Below, one piece after another: positions 1 through 9,734 of a DNA stretch of 64,000 nt (within the stretch, counting starts at the first letter, position 1; each line of letters begins with the position of its first letter). The position numbers and the translations under genes were made by a program. Source of the stretch: Hyphomicrobium_A sp964493785 (GTDB lineage Bacteria > Pseudomonadota > Alphaproteobacteria > Rhizobiales > Hyphomicrobiaceae); NCBI GenBank assembly GCA_964493785.1, contig CAZBPM010000010.1:70035-134034 (forward strand), read 5' to 3'. Under the pieces are notes generated by a model. It was not told the origin of the DNA, made no database searches, and was given only the letters and a program-made list of their open reading frames with translations.

Positions 1-1395
1 GCGACCGTAGTCGGCGCCATGGTTGCGGTAATGGAACAGCGAGATGTTCCAGCGATCGGAGAGACTGTCGAGGAACTGCAGCAGCGCGCCCGGCCGCTCG
101 GGGAACTGGAACCGCAGCACCACCTCGTTGCCGAGTCCCGGCGCTCGCCCGCCCACCATGTAGCGCACGTGCAGCTTTGCCATCTCGTTGCTGCTCATGT
201 CGACGACCTGATAGCCGCTCTCAGACAGCATCGCGATGATCTGCTGCTTCTCCTCGTCGCCGCCGGTGAGGCGCACGCCAACGAAGATGTGCGCCTCTTT
301 CGGATCGGCATAGCGATAGTTGAACTCGGTGATCGATCGCTTGCCGAGCAGCTTGATGAAGCGGCGATAGCTTCCGGCTTTCTCAGGAATGGCAACCGCC
401 AGCAGTGCCTCGCGGTGCTCGCCGATCTCGGCCCGCTCCGAGATATGGCGCAGGCGATCGAAATCCATGTTGGCGCCGCTGTTGATGGCGATGAGGCTGT
501 GCCCGTCCCCGTTGCTGCCACCCTGCTCGACGAACTTCTTCAACCCTGCAATCGACAGCGCGCCCGCGGGCTCCGGCACCGCGCGCGTATCCTCAAATAT
601 GTCCTTGATGGCCGAGCACACCTCATCGGTACTGACTGTCAGCACGCCGTCGAGGTGCTTGCGGCAGATGCGGAACGTCTCCTCGCCCACCTGCTTCACC
701 GCCGCGCCGTCTGCAAAGAACCCGACGCGGTCGAGCGTCACGCGCTTTCCCGCGGCGAGCGCAGCTTGCATGCTCGCGGCATCCTCCGGCTCGACGCCGA
801 TCACCTTCACGTCGGGTCTCAGGAACTTGGTGTAGATGGCAACGCCTGCCGCCAGCCCGCCGCCGCCGATCGGCACGAAGATGGCTTCGATCGGATCGGG
901 ATGACGGCGCAGGATCTCCATGCCGATCGTGCCCTGTCCCGCGATCACGTCCGGATCGTCGTAGGGATGGATGAAGACGAGCTTCTTCTCCGCTTCCAGT
1001 TTGCGCGCATGCGCCGAAGCCTCGTCGAAGTTGTCGCCGTGCAGCACCACCGTTCCGCCGCGACTGCGCACCGCCTCGATTTTGATCTCCGGCGTGGCGC
1101 GCGGCATCACGATGGTCGCTTTGGTGCGCAGCAGGCTCGCCGCCAGCGCCACGCCCTGGGCGTGATTGCCGGCCGATGCACAGATCACGCCGCGATCGAG
1201 CGCCGAGCGCGGCAGCCCCGCCATCTTGTTGTACGCCCCGCGCAGCTTGAACGAGAACACCGGCTGCAGGTCCTCGCGCTTGATCAGCACCGATCGCCCC
1301 AGCCGCTTGGAGAGGCGTGGCATCGCATCGAGCGGGCTGTCGATCGCCACGTCGTAAACGCGGGCGCCGAGAATCTTTCTGACGTAATCCTGCAC
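1..1395 (-). CDS. ilvA: Threonine dehydratase (3' end beyond window edge)
   Basis: This is a PLP-dependent threonine ammonia-lyase that makes 2-oxobutanoate for isoleucine synthesis in the cytosol. The frame reads on the minus strand from a GTG at 1395, preceded by GCAGG, and stays open to the window edge, giving 465 codons. The PLP lysine lies in SFKLRGAYN (K50). The glycine loop GGGGLAAG follows, and an ASAGNHAQG motif holds the substrate site. The visible C-terminus runs through two ACT-like segments; the last contains FPERPGALLQFLD and NISLFHYRNHG, as in the long allosteric IlvA form, so only a few dozen residues should be missing. A plus-strand open frame covers the same region but has no domain logic. 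Feedback control by isoleucine is expected from the ACT segments. Confidence 0.95.
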   Translation of the reverse strand, partial: MQDYVRKILGARVYDVAIDSPLDAMPRLSKRLGRSVLIKREDLQPVFSFKLRGAYNKMAGLPRSALDRGVICASAGNHAQGVALAASLLRTKATIVMPRATPEIKIEAVRSRGGTVVLHGDNFDEASAHARKLEAEKKLVFIHPYDDPDVIAGQGTIGMEILRRHPDPIEAIFVPIGGGGLAAGVAIYTKFLRPDVKVIGVEPEDAASMQAALAAGKRVTLDRVGFFADGAAVKQVGEETFRICRKHLDGVLTVSTDEVCSAIKDIFEDTRAVPEPAGALSIAGLKKFVEQGGSNGDGHSLIAINSGANMDFDRLRHISERAEIGEHREALLAVAIPEKAGSYRRFIKLLGKRSITEFNYRYADPKEAHIFVGVRLTGGDEEKQQIIAMLSESGYQVVDMSSNEMAKLHVRYMVGGRAPGLGNEVVLRFQFPERPGALLQFLDSLSDRWNISLFHYRNHGADYGR

Positions 1396-1626
1396 GGTAT
1401 ACCTGCGGGGGGCGCTAGGCCCTGTCGTGTTGGGCCGGAAGGCTTGGATACGCCTCACTTCTCAGGCTCGGAGGGCCGCGTCAACTCGCGAGGGCGCCGC
1501 CGAGGCTTGCCACGCACCTATTAAGGCTGAACTATCGGCGACGCACGCCTTTGCCGGATGGGGCAGCTACAAAATTTGTAACGCTCTCTTGGCATCCTGC
1601 CGGGCTTGCACGCGAGGGGGAGCAGC
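1396..1626. other. Intergenic region between divergent ilvA and hydrolase
   Basis: About 230 bases lie between the ilvA start (minus) and the hydrolase start (plus), so promoters in both directions are expected here. I see no strong -35/-10 pair and no convincing small gene. Confidence 0.4.
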
Positions 1627-2394
1627 ATGGCCAAGCACATAGTCTTTATTCACGGCGCCTTTTGTGGCGGCTGGTGCTTTGCCGATATCATGCCGGTCTT
1701 CGCCGAGCGTGGCTGGAGCTGCGAGGCGCCCGACCTGCCCTATCATGTGCCGGGCCCAAAGCGTAAGCCGGCCCCCGAGCTCGCACGCCAGAGCATAACC
1801 GACTACACGCGCGACATGGCCGAATTCATCGGCCGCCTGCCCGAGCCGCCCGTCATTGTCGGCCATTCCATGGGCGGCCTGATCGCCCAGCAGCTTGCAG
1901 CGCAGGGCCTCGCTCGGGCACTCGTCCTTTTCGCGCCAGCTCCGCCCTGGGGCGTGCTGCCCTCGACAGAATCCGAAATGAACCTTGCCAAGGGCCTGAT
2001 GCAGGCCTCGCCCTTCTGGGACAAGGCGCTCAATCCCTCGTTCGAGGTGGCCAAGGGTGACTCGCTGGCCGGCCTCGACCCCGCGGCCCAGAAGCGCATC
2101 TTCGACATGTTCAGCCCTGAATCCGGCCGCGCCCTGTTCGAGCTCTTCTTCTGGATGTTCGACCGCCAGCGCGCCACGGCCGTCGAGGCCGCCGCCGTGA
2201 CCTGCCCGGTGCTGGTCGTCGCCGGCTCCGACGACAAGGTCATTTCCGCCGTGACCGCCCGCAAGGTCGCCGCCCTCTATGCGCATGCAACCTTCGAGGA
2301 GGCAGCTGGCCGCGGCCACTTCATCATCATGGAGGCGGGCGCCGCCCGTATCGCCGCCCGTTGCGCCGACTGGCTCGCCAAGGTCACCAACTGA
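1627..2394 (+). CDS. Alpha/beta-hydrolase fold protein
   Basis: This is a 255-residue cytosolic alpha/beta hydrolase with no signal peptide. The oxyanion segment is FIHGAFCGGW, the nucleophile elbow is GHSMGG (S81), the acid is likely in AGSDDKVIS, and the catalytic His is in GRGHF near the C-terminus, so the triad looks complete. The ATG at 1627 follows a strong purine run (GAGGGGGAGC), so I prefer it to upstream alternatives. The substrate cannot be read from the sequence; relatives include esterases and lactonases. It is a single gene, with the CHASE2 cyclase about 70 bases downstream on the same strand. Confidence 0.85.
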   Translation: MAKHIVFIHGAFCGGWCFADIMPVFAERGWSCEAPDLPYHVPGPKRKPAPELARQSITDYTRDMAEFIGRLPEPPVIVGHSMGGLIAQQLAAQGLARALVLFAPAPPWGVLPSTESEMNLAKGLMQASPFWDKALNPSFEVAKGDSLAGLDPAAQKRIFDMFSPESGRALFELFFWMFDRQRATAVEAAAVTCPVLVVAGSDDKVISAVTARKVAALYAHATFEEAAGRGHFIIMEAGAARIAARCADWLAKVTN

Positions 2395-2463
2395 CCACGG
2401 GGCCAGTAGCCGCCCAGCCTAGGCAGGCTATGATCCTGGCGCGGCGCGATCGGGCGCTGCGGC

Positions 2464-4656
2464 TTGAGGTCGACCGCCCTGCGCAATCTTCCCACCCATG
2501 CGCTGATCGCCGCCGTGCTGCTGCTCGCCGCCGTAGCCCTGCGCATTGCCGATCCTGATCCGGTCGCGCGCCTGCGCCTTTCCGTGTTCGATACCTATCT
2601 CGGGCTGTCGCCGCGCCAGATCGATCCTTCTTTGCCGGTCCGCATCGTCGACATCGACGACGCCTCGCTCGCCCGCGTCGGCCAATGGCCCTGGCCGCGC
2701 ACCAGGCTTGCCGAGATCGTCGACAGGCTGACCGCCGCCGGCGCCCGCAGCGTGACGCTCGATTTGATCCTCGCCGAGCCCGATCGCCTTTCGCCGGCCG
2801 AGTTCGGCCGACTGTTCGCGAGCGATCCCGAACTCGCCCCGCTGATCGCCAAGGCTTCCGAGCTGCCCTCGAACGACGCGCGCCTCGCCGCCGCATTGAA
2901 GCATGCGCCGTCGGTGCTCGGCCTCGCGGGCGGATCCAATCCGGCCACCCCGCCGCCCGAGCCGCGCGCCCGCTTCGCTACGGCGGGCGACGATCCGCTG
3001 CAGTTTGTCCCCAGCTTCCCCCGCGCGATCGAGGGGCTCCCCGCTCTCACCCCCCCGGCCACGGGATTGGGGGCCGTCAATTTGCTGCCGGAACGCGATC
3101 AGGTTCTGCGGCGCGTGCCGCTGCTGTTCTCGATCGGCGGCGTGCTCTATCCGTCGCTACCGTTGGAAGCACTGCGCGTCGCCAAGAAGGAGACGACGAT
3201 TTTCGTTCGCGCTTCGGGCGGCAGCAGCGTCACAGCTTTCGGACAGCAGACCGGCATCGAGCAGATCCGGATCGGCGACACGGTTCTGCCGACGGACGCC
3301 ATGGGAGAGCTTTGGCTGCGCTTCTCCCCGCCCGATGCGCGCCGCTACATCCCCGCGCACCGTGTGCTCGATGGCACAGTTGGTACGCAGGACATCGCCG
3401 GCCGCGACATCCTCATCGGCACCAGTGCCGTGGGCCTGCTCGACCTGAGGGCGACGCCGCTCGATCCGGCGGTGCCGGGCGTCGAAGTACACGCTCAGGC
3501 GCTCGAGCAAATGCTGGACGGCCAGCATCTGGTGCGGCCGGCATTCGCGACGGGCCTCGAGCTTGTCTATCTTCTCGCAATTGGCATCGGCGTCGCATGG
3601 CTGATCTCACGCCTCGGTGCGACCGGCGCGGCCGCGATCGGTCTCGGTGCGATCCTTTTCGCGTTTGCCGCGTCCTGGCTCGCGTATGAGAAGGCGGGCT
3701 ACCTCCTCGACCCTGTCTACCCGTCGATCGGCGTGCTGCTCGTCTACCTCGCAACTTCGCTCATTGGCTATATCGCAACGGAGCGCGAGCGCTCGCGCGT
3801 CCGCTCCGCCTTCGGCCATTACGTGTCAGCCCCGCTGGTCGAGGAGCTTGCGCGCAATCTCGACAAGCTCAAGCTCGGCGGCGAGACGCGCGAGGTGACG
3901 GTGCTGTTTGCCGACGTGCGCGGTTTCACCAACATCGCGGAGGGTCTGACGGCCGAAGCGCTGATCGCATTCTTGAACCGCCTGTTCACGCCGCTCGCCG
4001 ACATCATCCTCGAACAGCGCGGCACCATCGACAAGTTCATGGGCGATGCCGTCATGGCATTCTGGAACGCCCCCCTTACCGACGAGAGCCACGCGTTGAA
4101 TGCCTGTCGAGCAGCCCTGCGCATGCAGGAACAGATCGGTCAGCTCAATGCACACTTCGCCGCCGAAGCAGCAGCACGGGGCGAGCCGCCGATCCGCGTC
4201 AATCTCGGCATCGGCCTCAACACCGGCCAATGCTGCGTCGGCAATGTCGGCTCGCCTCAGCGCTTCGACTATTCCATTCTCGGCGATGTCGTGAACGTGG
4301 CTTCGCGCCTGGAGGGCGAAACCAAGTCCTACGGCGTGCCGATCATTGTCGGCGAGTGGACCGCGCGCGCGGCGCCCACGCTCGCATTCATCGAGCTGGG
4401 TTCGGTCACCGTGCGCGGTAAGCAGCGCTCCGAGCGCATCTTCGCTCTGTTGGGAGACGAGAAGATTGCTGCCACCGAAGCCTTCGCCGCCCTCAAAGCC
4501 GAACACGCCGCGCTTGTGGCCGCCATGGATGCCGGTAACGCCCAAGCCGCAGCAAGCCGTCTTGCAAAGTGTCGCGACAGCGTCGGCGTCGTGCCCGAGC
4601 AGCTCTACGATCATTACCAGCAGCGATTGGCGACACTGCTACCGACCGGCGCCTAA
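2464..4656 (+). CDS. CHASE2-domain class III adenylate cyclase
   Basis: This membrane sensor makes cyclic AMP. Residues about 10-30 form a TM helix and about 35-345 a periplasmic CHASE2 sensor. Three TM helices follow (about 355-430), then a class III cyclase domain (about 470-650). Metal-binding Asp residues are in VLFADVRGFT and MGDAVMAFW. The Lys of IDKFMGD and the Asp of FDYSILGD are the adenine-selecting pair of adenylate cyclases, and NVASRLE supplies the catalytic Asn/Arg. The catalytic set looks intact. The start is uncertain: a TTG at 2464 is the only early start that keeps the first TM helix, and no good Shine-Dalgarno sequence is visible. It converges with a FecR-domain gene whose end overlaps it by 4 bases. 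Confidence 0.9.
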   Translation: MRSTALRNLPTHALIAAVLLLAAVALRIADPDPVARLRLSVFDTYLGLSPRQIDPSLPVRIVDIDDASLARVGQWPWPRTRLAEIVDRLTAAGARSVTLDLILAEPDRLSPAEFGRLFASDPELAPLIAKASELPSNDARLAAALKHAPSVLGLAGGSNPATPPPEPRARFATAGDDPLQFVPSFPRAIEGLPALTPPATGLGAVNLLPERDQVLRRVPLLFSIGGVLYPSLPLEALRVAKKETTIFVRASGGSSVTAFGQQTGIEQIRIGDTVLPTDAMGELWLRFSPPDARRYIPAHRVLDGTVGTQDIAGRDILIGTSAVGLLDLRATPLDPAVPGVEVHAQALEQMLDGQHLVRPAFATGLELVYLLAIGIGVAWLISRLGATGAAAIGLGAILFAFAASWLAYEKAGYLLDPVYPSIGVLLVYLATSLIGYIATERERSRVRSAFGHYVSAPLVEELARNLDKLKLGGETREVTVLFADVRGFTNIAEGLTAEALIAFLNRLFTPLADIILEQRGTIDKFMGDAVMAFWNAPLTDESHALNACRAALRMQEQIGQLNAHFAAEAAARGEPPIRVNLGIGLNTGQCCVGNVGSPQRFDYSILGDVVNVASRLEGETKSYGVPIIVGEWTARAAPTLAFIELGSVTVRGKQRSERIFALLGDEKIAATEAFAALKAEHAALVAAMDAGNAQAAASRLAKCRDSVGVVPEQLYDHYQQRLATLLPTGA

Positions 4657-5621
4657 TAGCGCTTCTTGAACGCCTTCGCGATGCCGTAGCCGACGCCCAG
4701 CCCGATGCCGACGGCAACGCCGGCTCTGACGCCCTTCTTCAGTATCTCGCGTCCGCGCGGCCTCGGTCGTGGGTGGTAATGCGTCTCCCGCACGTACTCG
4801 CGATCGATACGCTTCTTTTTGATCTTGATCCGGCGCGGCGGCGGCGTGTAGTCGTCGCCACCGGAGCGCTTCGGCTTGCTCTTGCGCGGCTCCTCGTAAC
4901 GATCTTTGTCGCCCCCGCCCTTCGCCGGCACAGCTGCGCCTGCGATATCATCGCGCGTGAAAATCACGTTGGGGTCGATTTCGGGAGGCGTGACGATAAA
5001 TGGAAATGCCTCGTTGAATGCAACATCGTGCCCGCGCGAGATGCGCGACCAGCTCTGCGGGCCCTCGATGTCGTCGTCGCTGATGCGGATGAGCTTGCCC
5101 GGCTGATCGTTGACCACGCACCGGCCCGACGCCGTGCATGCCTCGACGCCGCCTTCGATCAGCAGCACCCAAGTCTCGTTGGGGCGCGCGACAAAGACAT
5201 CGAATATCGTGCCGCGCACCGTAATGGAGGCGTTCGGCGTGCGGATCACATATGCGGGCTTTGCCGCGACGCCGGTGATGAAGCGGAACGCGCCGCGCAC
5301 CAGGTTCACCACGATGGCGCCGCCATCGAGTCCCGGATCGTAGACGAAGCGGTCGAGCAGCAATCGCGCGCCCGGCCCGAGCGCGAGTTTTGTCCGGTCG
5401 TTCAGCTCTATTTCACTGCGGCCGCTCTGGTCGACCTCGATCAGCTCCTGTTGACGCACGTCATCGCCGTCGCGAAGCTGACGCGGGTTTCCGGCATCTT
5501 CCAGGTCGGCCGTTACATAGCTGACGACCGTGACAGCCGAGCCGATCGGGTTGCCGGGAGCGGCCGCTGCGGTCGCGGCCGGCAGGAAAATGAGCAACGC
5601 CAACATCACTATTCTGCGCAT
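4653..5621 (-). CDS. Exported FecR-domain protein
   Basis: This is a 322-residue exported protein. It has a signal peptide (about 1-21, ending in ATAAAA), then a FecR domain (about 30-165) recognisable by ELIEVDQSGRSEIEL, RGAFRFITG and TPNASITVRGTIFDV. The C-terminal third is rich in Lys, Arg and Pro, with a short hydrophobic Gly-rich segment at the end (AGVAVGIGLGVGYG). It lacks the anti-sigma N-terminal region of classical FecR, so it is more likely a periplasmic or envelope sensing or scaffold protein. The final codons overlap the 3' end of the convergent CHASE2 cyclase. CHASE2 and FecR proteins are often genomic neighbours, but a functional link here is inference. Confidence 0.85.
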   Translation of the reverse strand: MRRIVMLALLIFLPAATAAAAPGNPIGSAVTVVSYVTADLEDAGNPRQLRDGDDVRQQELIEVDQSGRSEIELNDRTKLALGPGARLLLDRFVYDPGLDGGAIVVNLVRGAFRFITGVAAKPAYVIRTPNASITVRGTIFDVFVARPNETWVLLIEGGVEACTASGRCVVNDQPGKLIRISDDDIEGPQSWSRISRGHDVAFNEAFPFIVTPPEIDPNVIFTRDDIAGAAVPAKGGGDKDRYEEPRKSKPKRSGGDDYTPPPRRIKIKKKRIDREYVRETHYHPRPRPRGREILKKGVRAGVAVGIGLGVGYGIAKAFKKRY

Positions 5622-5849
5622 GGCAGACCTGTCTCGGCACCCGACTCTGCGGCGCCGCAGTTGAAGATTGCGAAGGGCTGCACCCGCAGCCGCGGCAATT
5701 AGGCATCAACGCGCGCCCGTCCGCTGTTCCCGACGGAACATCAGGCTAATGCCGTTGAAGCATGCATGCGGCAGCGAACATTTCACCTGAGCCGCCGGGT
5801 TGACGCGGCCGCTTCGATCATTACATCCCAGCGGGGACTTGGAGGGATC

Positions 5850-6404
5850 ATGCAAATCCATGACACGGCAGCGGGCTATGGCTTGCCCTCGCGCATCGTG
5901 CATTGGACGATGGCCATTGCCATCATCGGCATGTACGCCCTCGGCCTGTGGATGGTCGAACTCAACTACTACAGCCCATACTATCGCTCCGCGCCGGATC
6001 TTCACCGCAGCATTGGCATGCTGCTGTTGTTCGCGCTCCTGCTGAGGTTTGGCTGGCGCCTTGTCAACGTTCGCCCCAGCGACACGGATCTCCACCCGGT
6101 AGAGCGCTTGCTCTCACGCATCACGCACTGGGGGTTCTACCCCTTGCTGCTCGCGCTCATGGTGAGCGGCTATCTGATGTCGACTGCGGACGGCCGTCCG
6201 ATCGAGGTCTTCGGCTGGTTCAGCGTCCCCGCCCTTATTACCGACAAGGGCATGGAGAAGACCGCAGGCGAGATCCACGAGTTCCTCGGTGACCTCACCA
6301 TCTTCGTCGTGGTGCTGCACACGCTTGCAGCGCTGAAGCATCACTTCTTCGACCGCGGCCGCAACTTGGTGCGGATGTGGTCGGGCCCCGCCAACCACCA
6401 ATGA
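5850..6404 (+). CDS. cybB: Cytochrome b561
   Basis: This is a 184-residue four-helix membrane di-haem cytochrome that passes electrons between quinol and periplasmic acceptors. Candidate haem-ligand histidines occur in RIVHWTM, DLHRSIG, the LSRITHWGF segment and VLHTLAALKHHF, near the membrane helices. The ATG at 5850 follows GGAGGG. The gene is followed at 23 bases by yceI, a common arrangement, so the pair is probably one transcript. Confidence 0.9.
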   Translation: MQIHDTAAGYGLPSRIVHWTMAIAIIGMYALGLWMVELNYYSPYYRSAPDLHRSIGMLLLFALLLRFGWRLVNVRPSDTDLHPVERLLSRITHWGFYPLLLALMVSGYLMSTADGRPIEVFGWFSVPALITDKGMEKTAGEIHEFLGDLTIFVVVLHTLAALKHHFFDRGRNLVRMWSGPANHQ

Positions 6405-6427
6405 CTGAAACGAAGGAGCTAAGTTCA

Positions 6428-7000
6428 ATGAAGTTGACCCCCGCATCGCTCGCTCTCATCGCTGCGCTGCTGTCTGCAGCACCGGCGACCGCCGCTGACT
6501 ACGTAATCGACACCGACAAGGCGCACGCTTCGGTCAATTTCCGCATCAAGCATCTCGGCTTCAGCTGGCTGACTGGGCGCTTCGACAAGTTCAAGGGCAC
6601 CTTCTCTTTTGACGAGGCCAAGCCCGAGGCATCGAAGGTGAAGGTCGAGATCGACACCGCCAGCATCAACTCCAACCACGCCGAGCGCGACAATCATCTG
6701 CGCGGCAAGGACTTCCTCGACACCGCCAGCTTCCCCACTGCAACTTTCGAAAGCACCGGCGTGAAGCTCGACGGCGACAAGGCGACCGTCACCGGCAACC
6801 TGACGCTCCATGGCGTTACCAAGGAGATCACCATCGATGCCAAGCGCGTCGGCGGCGGTACCGATCCCTGGGGTGGCGTCCGCGAAGGCTTCACCGGCAC
6901 GACGACGATCGCGCTCAAGGATTTCGGCATCAGCTACAACCTCGGACCGGCCTCCGAAACGGTTGAACTCGCGCTCGAGATCGAAGGTGTTCGGCAATAG
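6428..7000 (+). CDS. yceI: Periplasmic YceI-family lipid-binding protein
   Basis: This is a 190-residue precursor with a clear signal peptide ending ATAA (about residue 22), followed by a full YceI lipocalin-like barrel. Diagnostic stretches are DTDKAHASVNFRIKHLG, SINSNHAERDNHLRGKDFLD, ATVTGNLTLHGVTKE and the C-terminal VELALEIEGVR. YceI proteins bind polyisoprenoid or quinone-like lipids. The start at 6428 is set by AAGGAG 9 bases upstream. It lies directly behind the cytochrome b561 gene, and the pair may handle quinone redox in the periplasm. Confidence 0.92.
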   Translation: MKLTPASLALIAALLSAAPATAADYVIDTDKAHASVNFRIKHLGFSWLTGRFDKFKGTFSFDEAKPEASKVKVEIDTASINSNHAERDNHLRGKDFLDTASFPTATFESTGVKLDGDKATVTGNLTLHGVTKEITIDAKRVGGGTDPWGGVREGFTGTTTIALKDFGISYNLGPASETVELALEIEGVRQ

Positions 7001-7022
7001 GACACCACGCTGCTGCGCGTCA

Positions 7023-7060
7023 CCCGGCGTTAACTGAACAATCGTTCAGATAGCGCCGGG
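7023..7060. other. Nested inverted repeat / hairpin downstream of yceI
   Basis: An outer 7-bp stem (CCCGGCG at 7023-7029 with CGCCGGG at 7054-7060) encloses an inner 6-bp stem (CTGAAC at 7034-7039 with GTTCAG at 7044-7049), separated by symmetric 4-base internal loops and closed by AATC. No T-run follows. It could be a terminator-like structure or an operator for the diguanylate cyclase gene downstream. Confidence 0.5.
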
Positions 7061-7112
7061 GGCACTACTACGAACATCTGAACAAAGGATAGGTAATTCC
7101 AACTGTGCCAGT

Positions 7113-9692
7113 GTGCGGGCTGCGGGTTCCCTGCGGTGTCGCGAGTTGCTCGCGCATTTCGGGGAGCTCCTCTTTGTAGCTTGCGCAACACATTGGGAGC
7201 GACCGTTGTCAGCCGCGCCGTCGCCGACAGCAGACAATGGCGATATCGGATCCAACCGATACCCGCGCCCGGCATCCTCGCGTCGTCTCGAGCAGCATCT
7301 TTGCGAGCGGGACGCGAAGGGCGAGCGCGCCATCGCGCTGGCGCAGGCCGCGATTGCCGTGTTTGTCGTAGTGATGCACGCATTCGGCTTCCAGCGCGGG
7401 ATGCCGGATCTGCTCGTTCTGGGAACACTAGGCGCTCTCGTTTGCACGTCCGCCATCCGCTGGCGATTGGCGGCACAACGGCCGCTGCCCGAGCGTCAGC
7501 TCGACGTCCTCAGTGTCATTGACGTTGCGATCGTCATCGCATTCATCTGGAGCTGTCAGTACGCGTTCGGACACCCGGCTGCCGGCGTGGTCGGGTCGCC
7601 GTCGTTCGCCATCCTGCTGCTTCTGGTTGGCGTGCGCGCGCTCCGCCTCCATCCGCGCCCTGTCGTCGTTGCCGGTGTTGCCGCTGTAGCGGGGTGGAGC
7701 CTGCTGGTTTGCTGCGCCGTCTCCGTGGATGGATGGAACGCCATAGCAGGCGACTATCAAGAGTACCTTAACTCCTCCTTCCGCATTTTTCTCCCCGGCG
7801 AAGCCGTACGGGTGGCCGCTCTCGTCGCGCTCGTGGCCGTCCTCGGCGCAGGTGCCTATGGTGCACGGCGCATCCTCGGTCACGCGGCCCACATGACCGA
7901 CTATGGCGAAGCCCTGGACTCCGCCCGCAAGCACCTCGAGGAATCGAGCCGCGCAAGGGCGCGCGCGGAGAGCGCCATCGCCGCGCTCGACACCCGTGAA
8001 GCCGAGTTGAGCGAGCAGAACCGGCTATTCAATGCCGCTCTGACGAACATGCCCCAGGGACTATGCATGTTCGATCAGGATCAGAAGCTGCTCGTGTGCA
8101 ACAACCGCTACGTCGAGATGTACGGTCTGTCCAAGGGCCTCACCCGCCGCGGCACGCCCTTCGCCGAGATCGTCGAGAGTCGCATCCGCGCGGGCCTGCT
8201 CGACGGCCAGGATGCCGAGTCCTACATGGAAGAGCGTCTCGCATCCGTCCGCGAGAAGGTCCGTCACACGAAGGTGCAGGAATTCGGCGACGGCCGCATG
8301 ATCGCCGTAACGCACGAGCCCTTGGACGGCGGCGGATGGGTGGCGACCCACGAAGACGTCACATACCTGCGTAGCATCGAAGCGAGACTGTCGTATCTCG
8401 CCCGCCACGATGCGCTGACCGATCTTCCCAACCGCGTTCAACTGCGCGAGCGTCTGGATGAACTCATCAAGGGTGACGCGCTGATCCGCGCAAACATCGT
8501 TGTGCTGGTGCTCGAGATCGATCGCTTCAAGGAGCTCAACGATACCTTCGGGCCCTCGATTGGCGACAGCCTGCTGCAGAACGTGGCGCAGCGCCTCCGC
8601 CGCCGTCTCGACAGCGCAGATACGATCGCCCGCGTCGGCGGCGATGAATTTGTCGTGCTGCAGGTTGCCGAGGATCCGGCTGCCGCGGCCGAGCTTCTCG
8701 CCAAGCGCATACATAGCGTTCTAGCGCCGTCGTTCGATATCGACGACCACCCCATCGCCATCAGCGCCAGCATCGGCGTGGCCGTCGCTCCGGTGGACGG
8801 CGTGATCCCGGACGACCTCCTGAAGAATGCCATCCTTGCGCTCGAAAAAGCCAAGCGCGAAGGCGGCGGCAATTCGCGCTTCTTCCAGCGCGGCATGGAC
8901 GAGCAGGTGCGCGCCCGCAACAAGCTCGAACAGGACATGCGTGTTGGGCTGCGCGAACAGCAGTTCGAACTCTACTACCAGCCGCAGCTCGACCTGGACA
9001 CCAACGAGGTCGTCGCCTGCGAGGCGCTGCTGCGCTGGAATCATCCAGAGCACGGCATGATCTCGCCGGGCGATTTCGTGGCTCTGGCGGAGGAGACCGG
9101 TTTTATCGTCCAGCTGGGTGATTGGGCGTTGCGTCGGGCCTGCGAGGAGGCGGCGACTTGGCCCAAGCACATCCGCGTCGCCGTCAATCTCTCCGTAGCT
9201 CAGTTTCGTTCCGGTCGCGTCCGTCAATCGGTGATCCAGGCGCTCGGCTCCGCTGGGCTATCCCCCAATCGCCTGGAGCTGGAGATCACCGAATCCGTGC
9301 TGATGGATGACGTCGACGACGTCGCTGCCGTGCTGCACAACTTGCAGGAAATGGGAGTCGGCATCGCGCTCGACGACTTCGGCACCGGCTTCTCGTCGCT
9401 CGGCTATCTGACGCGGATGCGCTTCGACAAGATCAAGATCGACAAGCACTTCATCCACGAGCTTCAAGGCGAAGCCAGCAGCGCTCTGGCCGTATTGCGC
9501 TCAGTTGTTGCCCTGTCGAAGAGCTTGGGCCTCGCCACCCTCGCCGAGGGCATCGAGACGGCCGACCAGCTTGAGCGGGTACGTGCTGAAGGATGCTCAG
9601 AAGCTCAGGGCTACTTAATCGGCAAGCCGATGCCCGCACGTAGCATTGCTATGCTGTTCGCGCAGCACAGCACCGACGCCCGGCAGGCGTGA
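7113..9692 (+). CDS. Membrane PAS-GGDEF-EAL c-di-GMP protein
   Basis: This is a bifunctional c-di-GMP synthesis and hydrolysis candidate of up to 859 residues. The N-terminal part has several hydrophobic helices (about 75-260), then a coiled region and a PAS-like domain (about 300-420), a GGDEF domain with intact GGDEF (about residue 510), and an EAL domain with intact EALLRW (about 636) and DDFGTGFSS. Both catalytic halves therefore look competent. The GTG start at 7113 is uncertain; the first 70 residues look poorly conserved and a later start is possible. It stands alone between yceI and a small secreted protein. Confidence 0.88.
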   Translation: MRAAGSLRCRELLAHFGELLFVACATHWERPLSAAPSPTADNGDIGSNRYPRPASSRRLEQHLCERDAKGERAIALAQAAIAVFVVVMHAFGFQRGMPDLLVLGTLGALVCTSAIRWRLAAQRPLPERQLDVLSVIDVAIVIAFIWSCQYAFGHPAAGVVGSPSFAILLLLVGVRALRLHPRPVVVAGVAAVAGWSLLVCCAVSVDGWNAIAGDYQEYLNSSFRIFLPGEAVRVAALVALVAVLGAGAYGARRILGHAAHMTDYGEALDSARKHLEESSRARARAESAIAALDTREAELSEQNRLFNAALTNMPQGLCMFDQDQKLLVCNNRYVEMYGLSKGLTRRGTPFAEIVESRIRAGLLDGQDAESYMEERLASVREKVRHTKVQEFGDGRMIAVTHEPLDGGGWVATHEDVTYLRSIEARLSYLARHDALTDLPNRVQLRERLDELIKGDALIRANIVVLVLEIDRFKELNDTFGPSIGDSLLQNVAQRLRRRLDSADTIARVGGDEFVVLQVAEDPAAAAELLAKRIHSVLAPSFDIDDHPIAISASIGVAVAPVDGVIPDDLLKNAILALEKAKREGGGNSRFFQRGMDEQVRARNKLEQDMRVGLREQQFELYYQPQLDLDTNEVVACEALLRWNHPEHGMISPGDFVALAEETGFIVQLGDWALRRACEEAATWPKHIRVAVNLSVAQFRSGRVRQSVIQALGSAGLSPNRLELEITESVLMDDVDDVAAVLHNLQEMGVGIALDDFGTGFSSLGYLTRMRFDKIKIDKHFIHELQGEASSALAVLRSVVALSKSLGLATLAEGIETADQLERVRAEGCSEAQGYLIGKPMPARSIAMLFAQHSTDARQA

Positions 9693-9734
9693 CGCGCTAA
9701 TTGAGTCGGCCGCGGGTAGGCCCACCAACCGCCG

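Noticed and set aside
19..1524. Plus-strand open frame of about 500 codons at the left edge
   Set aside because: It is antisense to ilvA, whose minus-strand frame shows a full catalytic pattern; the plus frame has no domain and reflects GC-rich codon bias.
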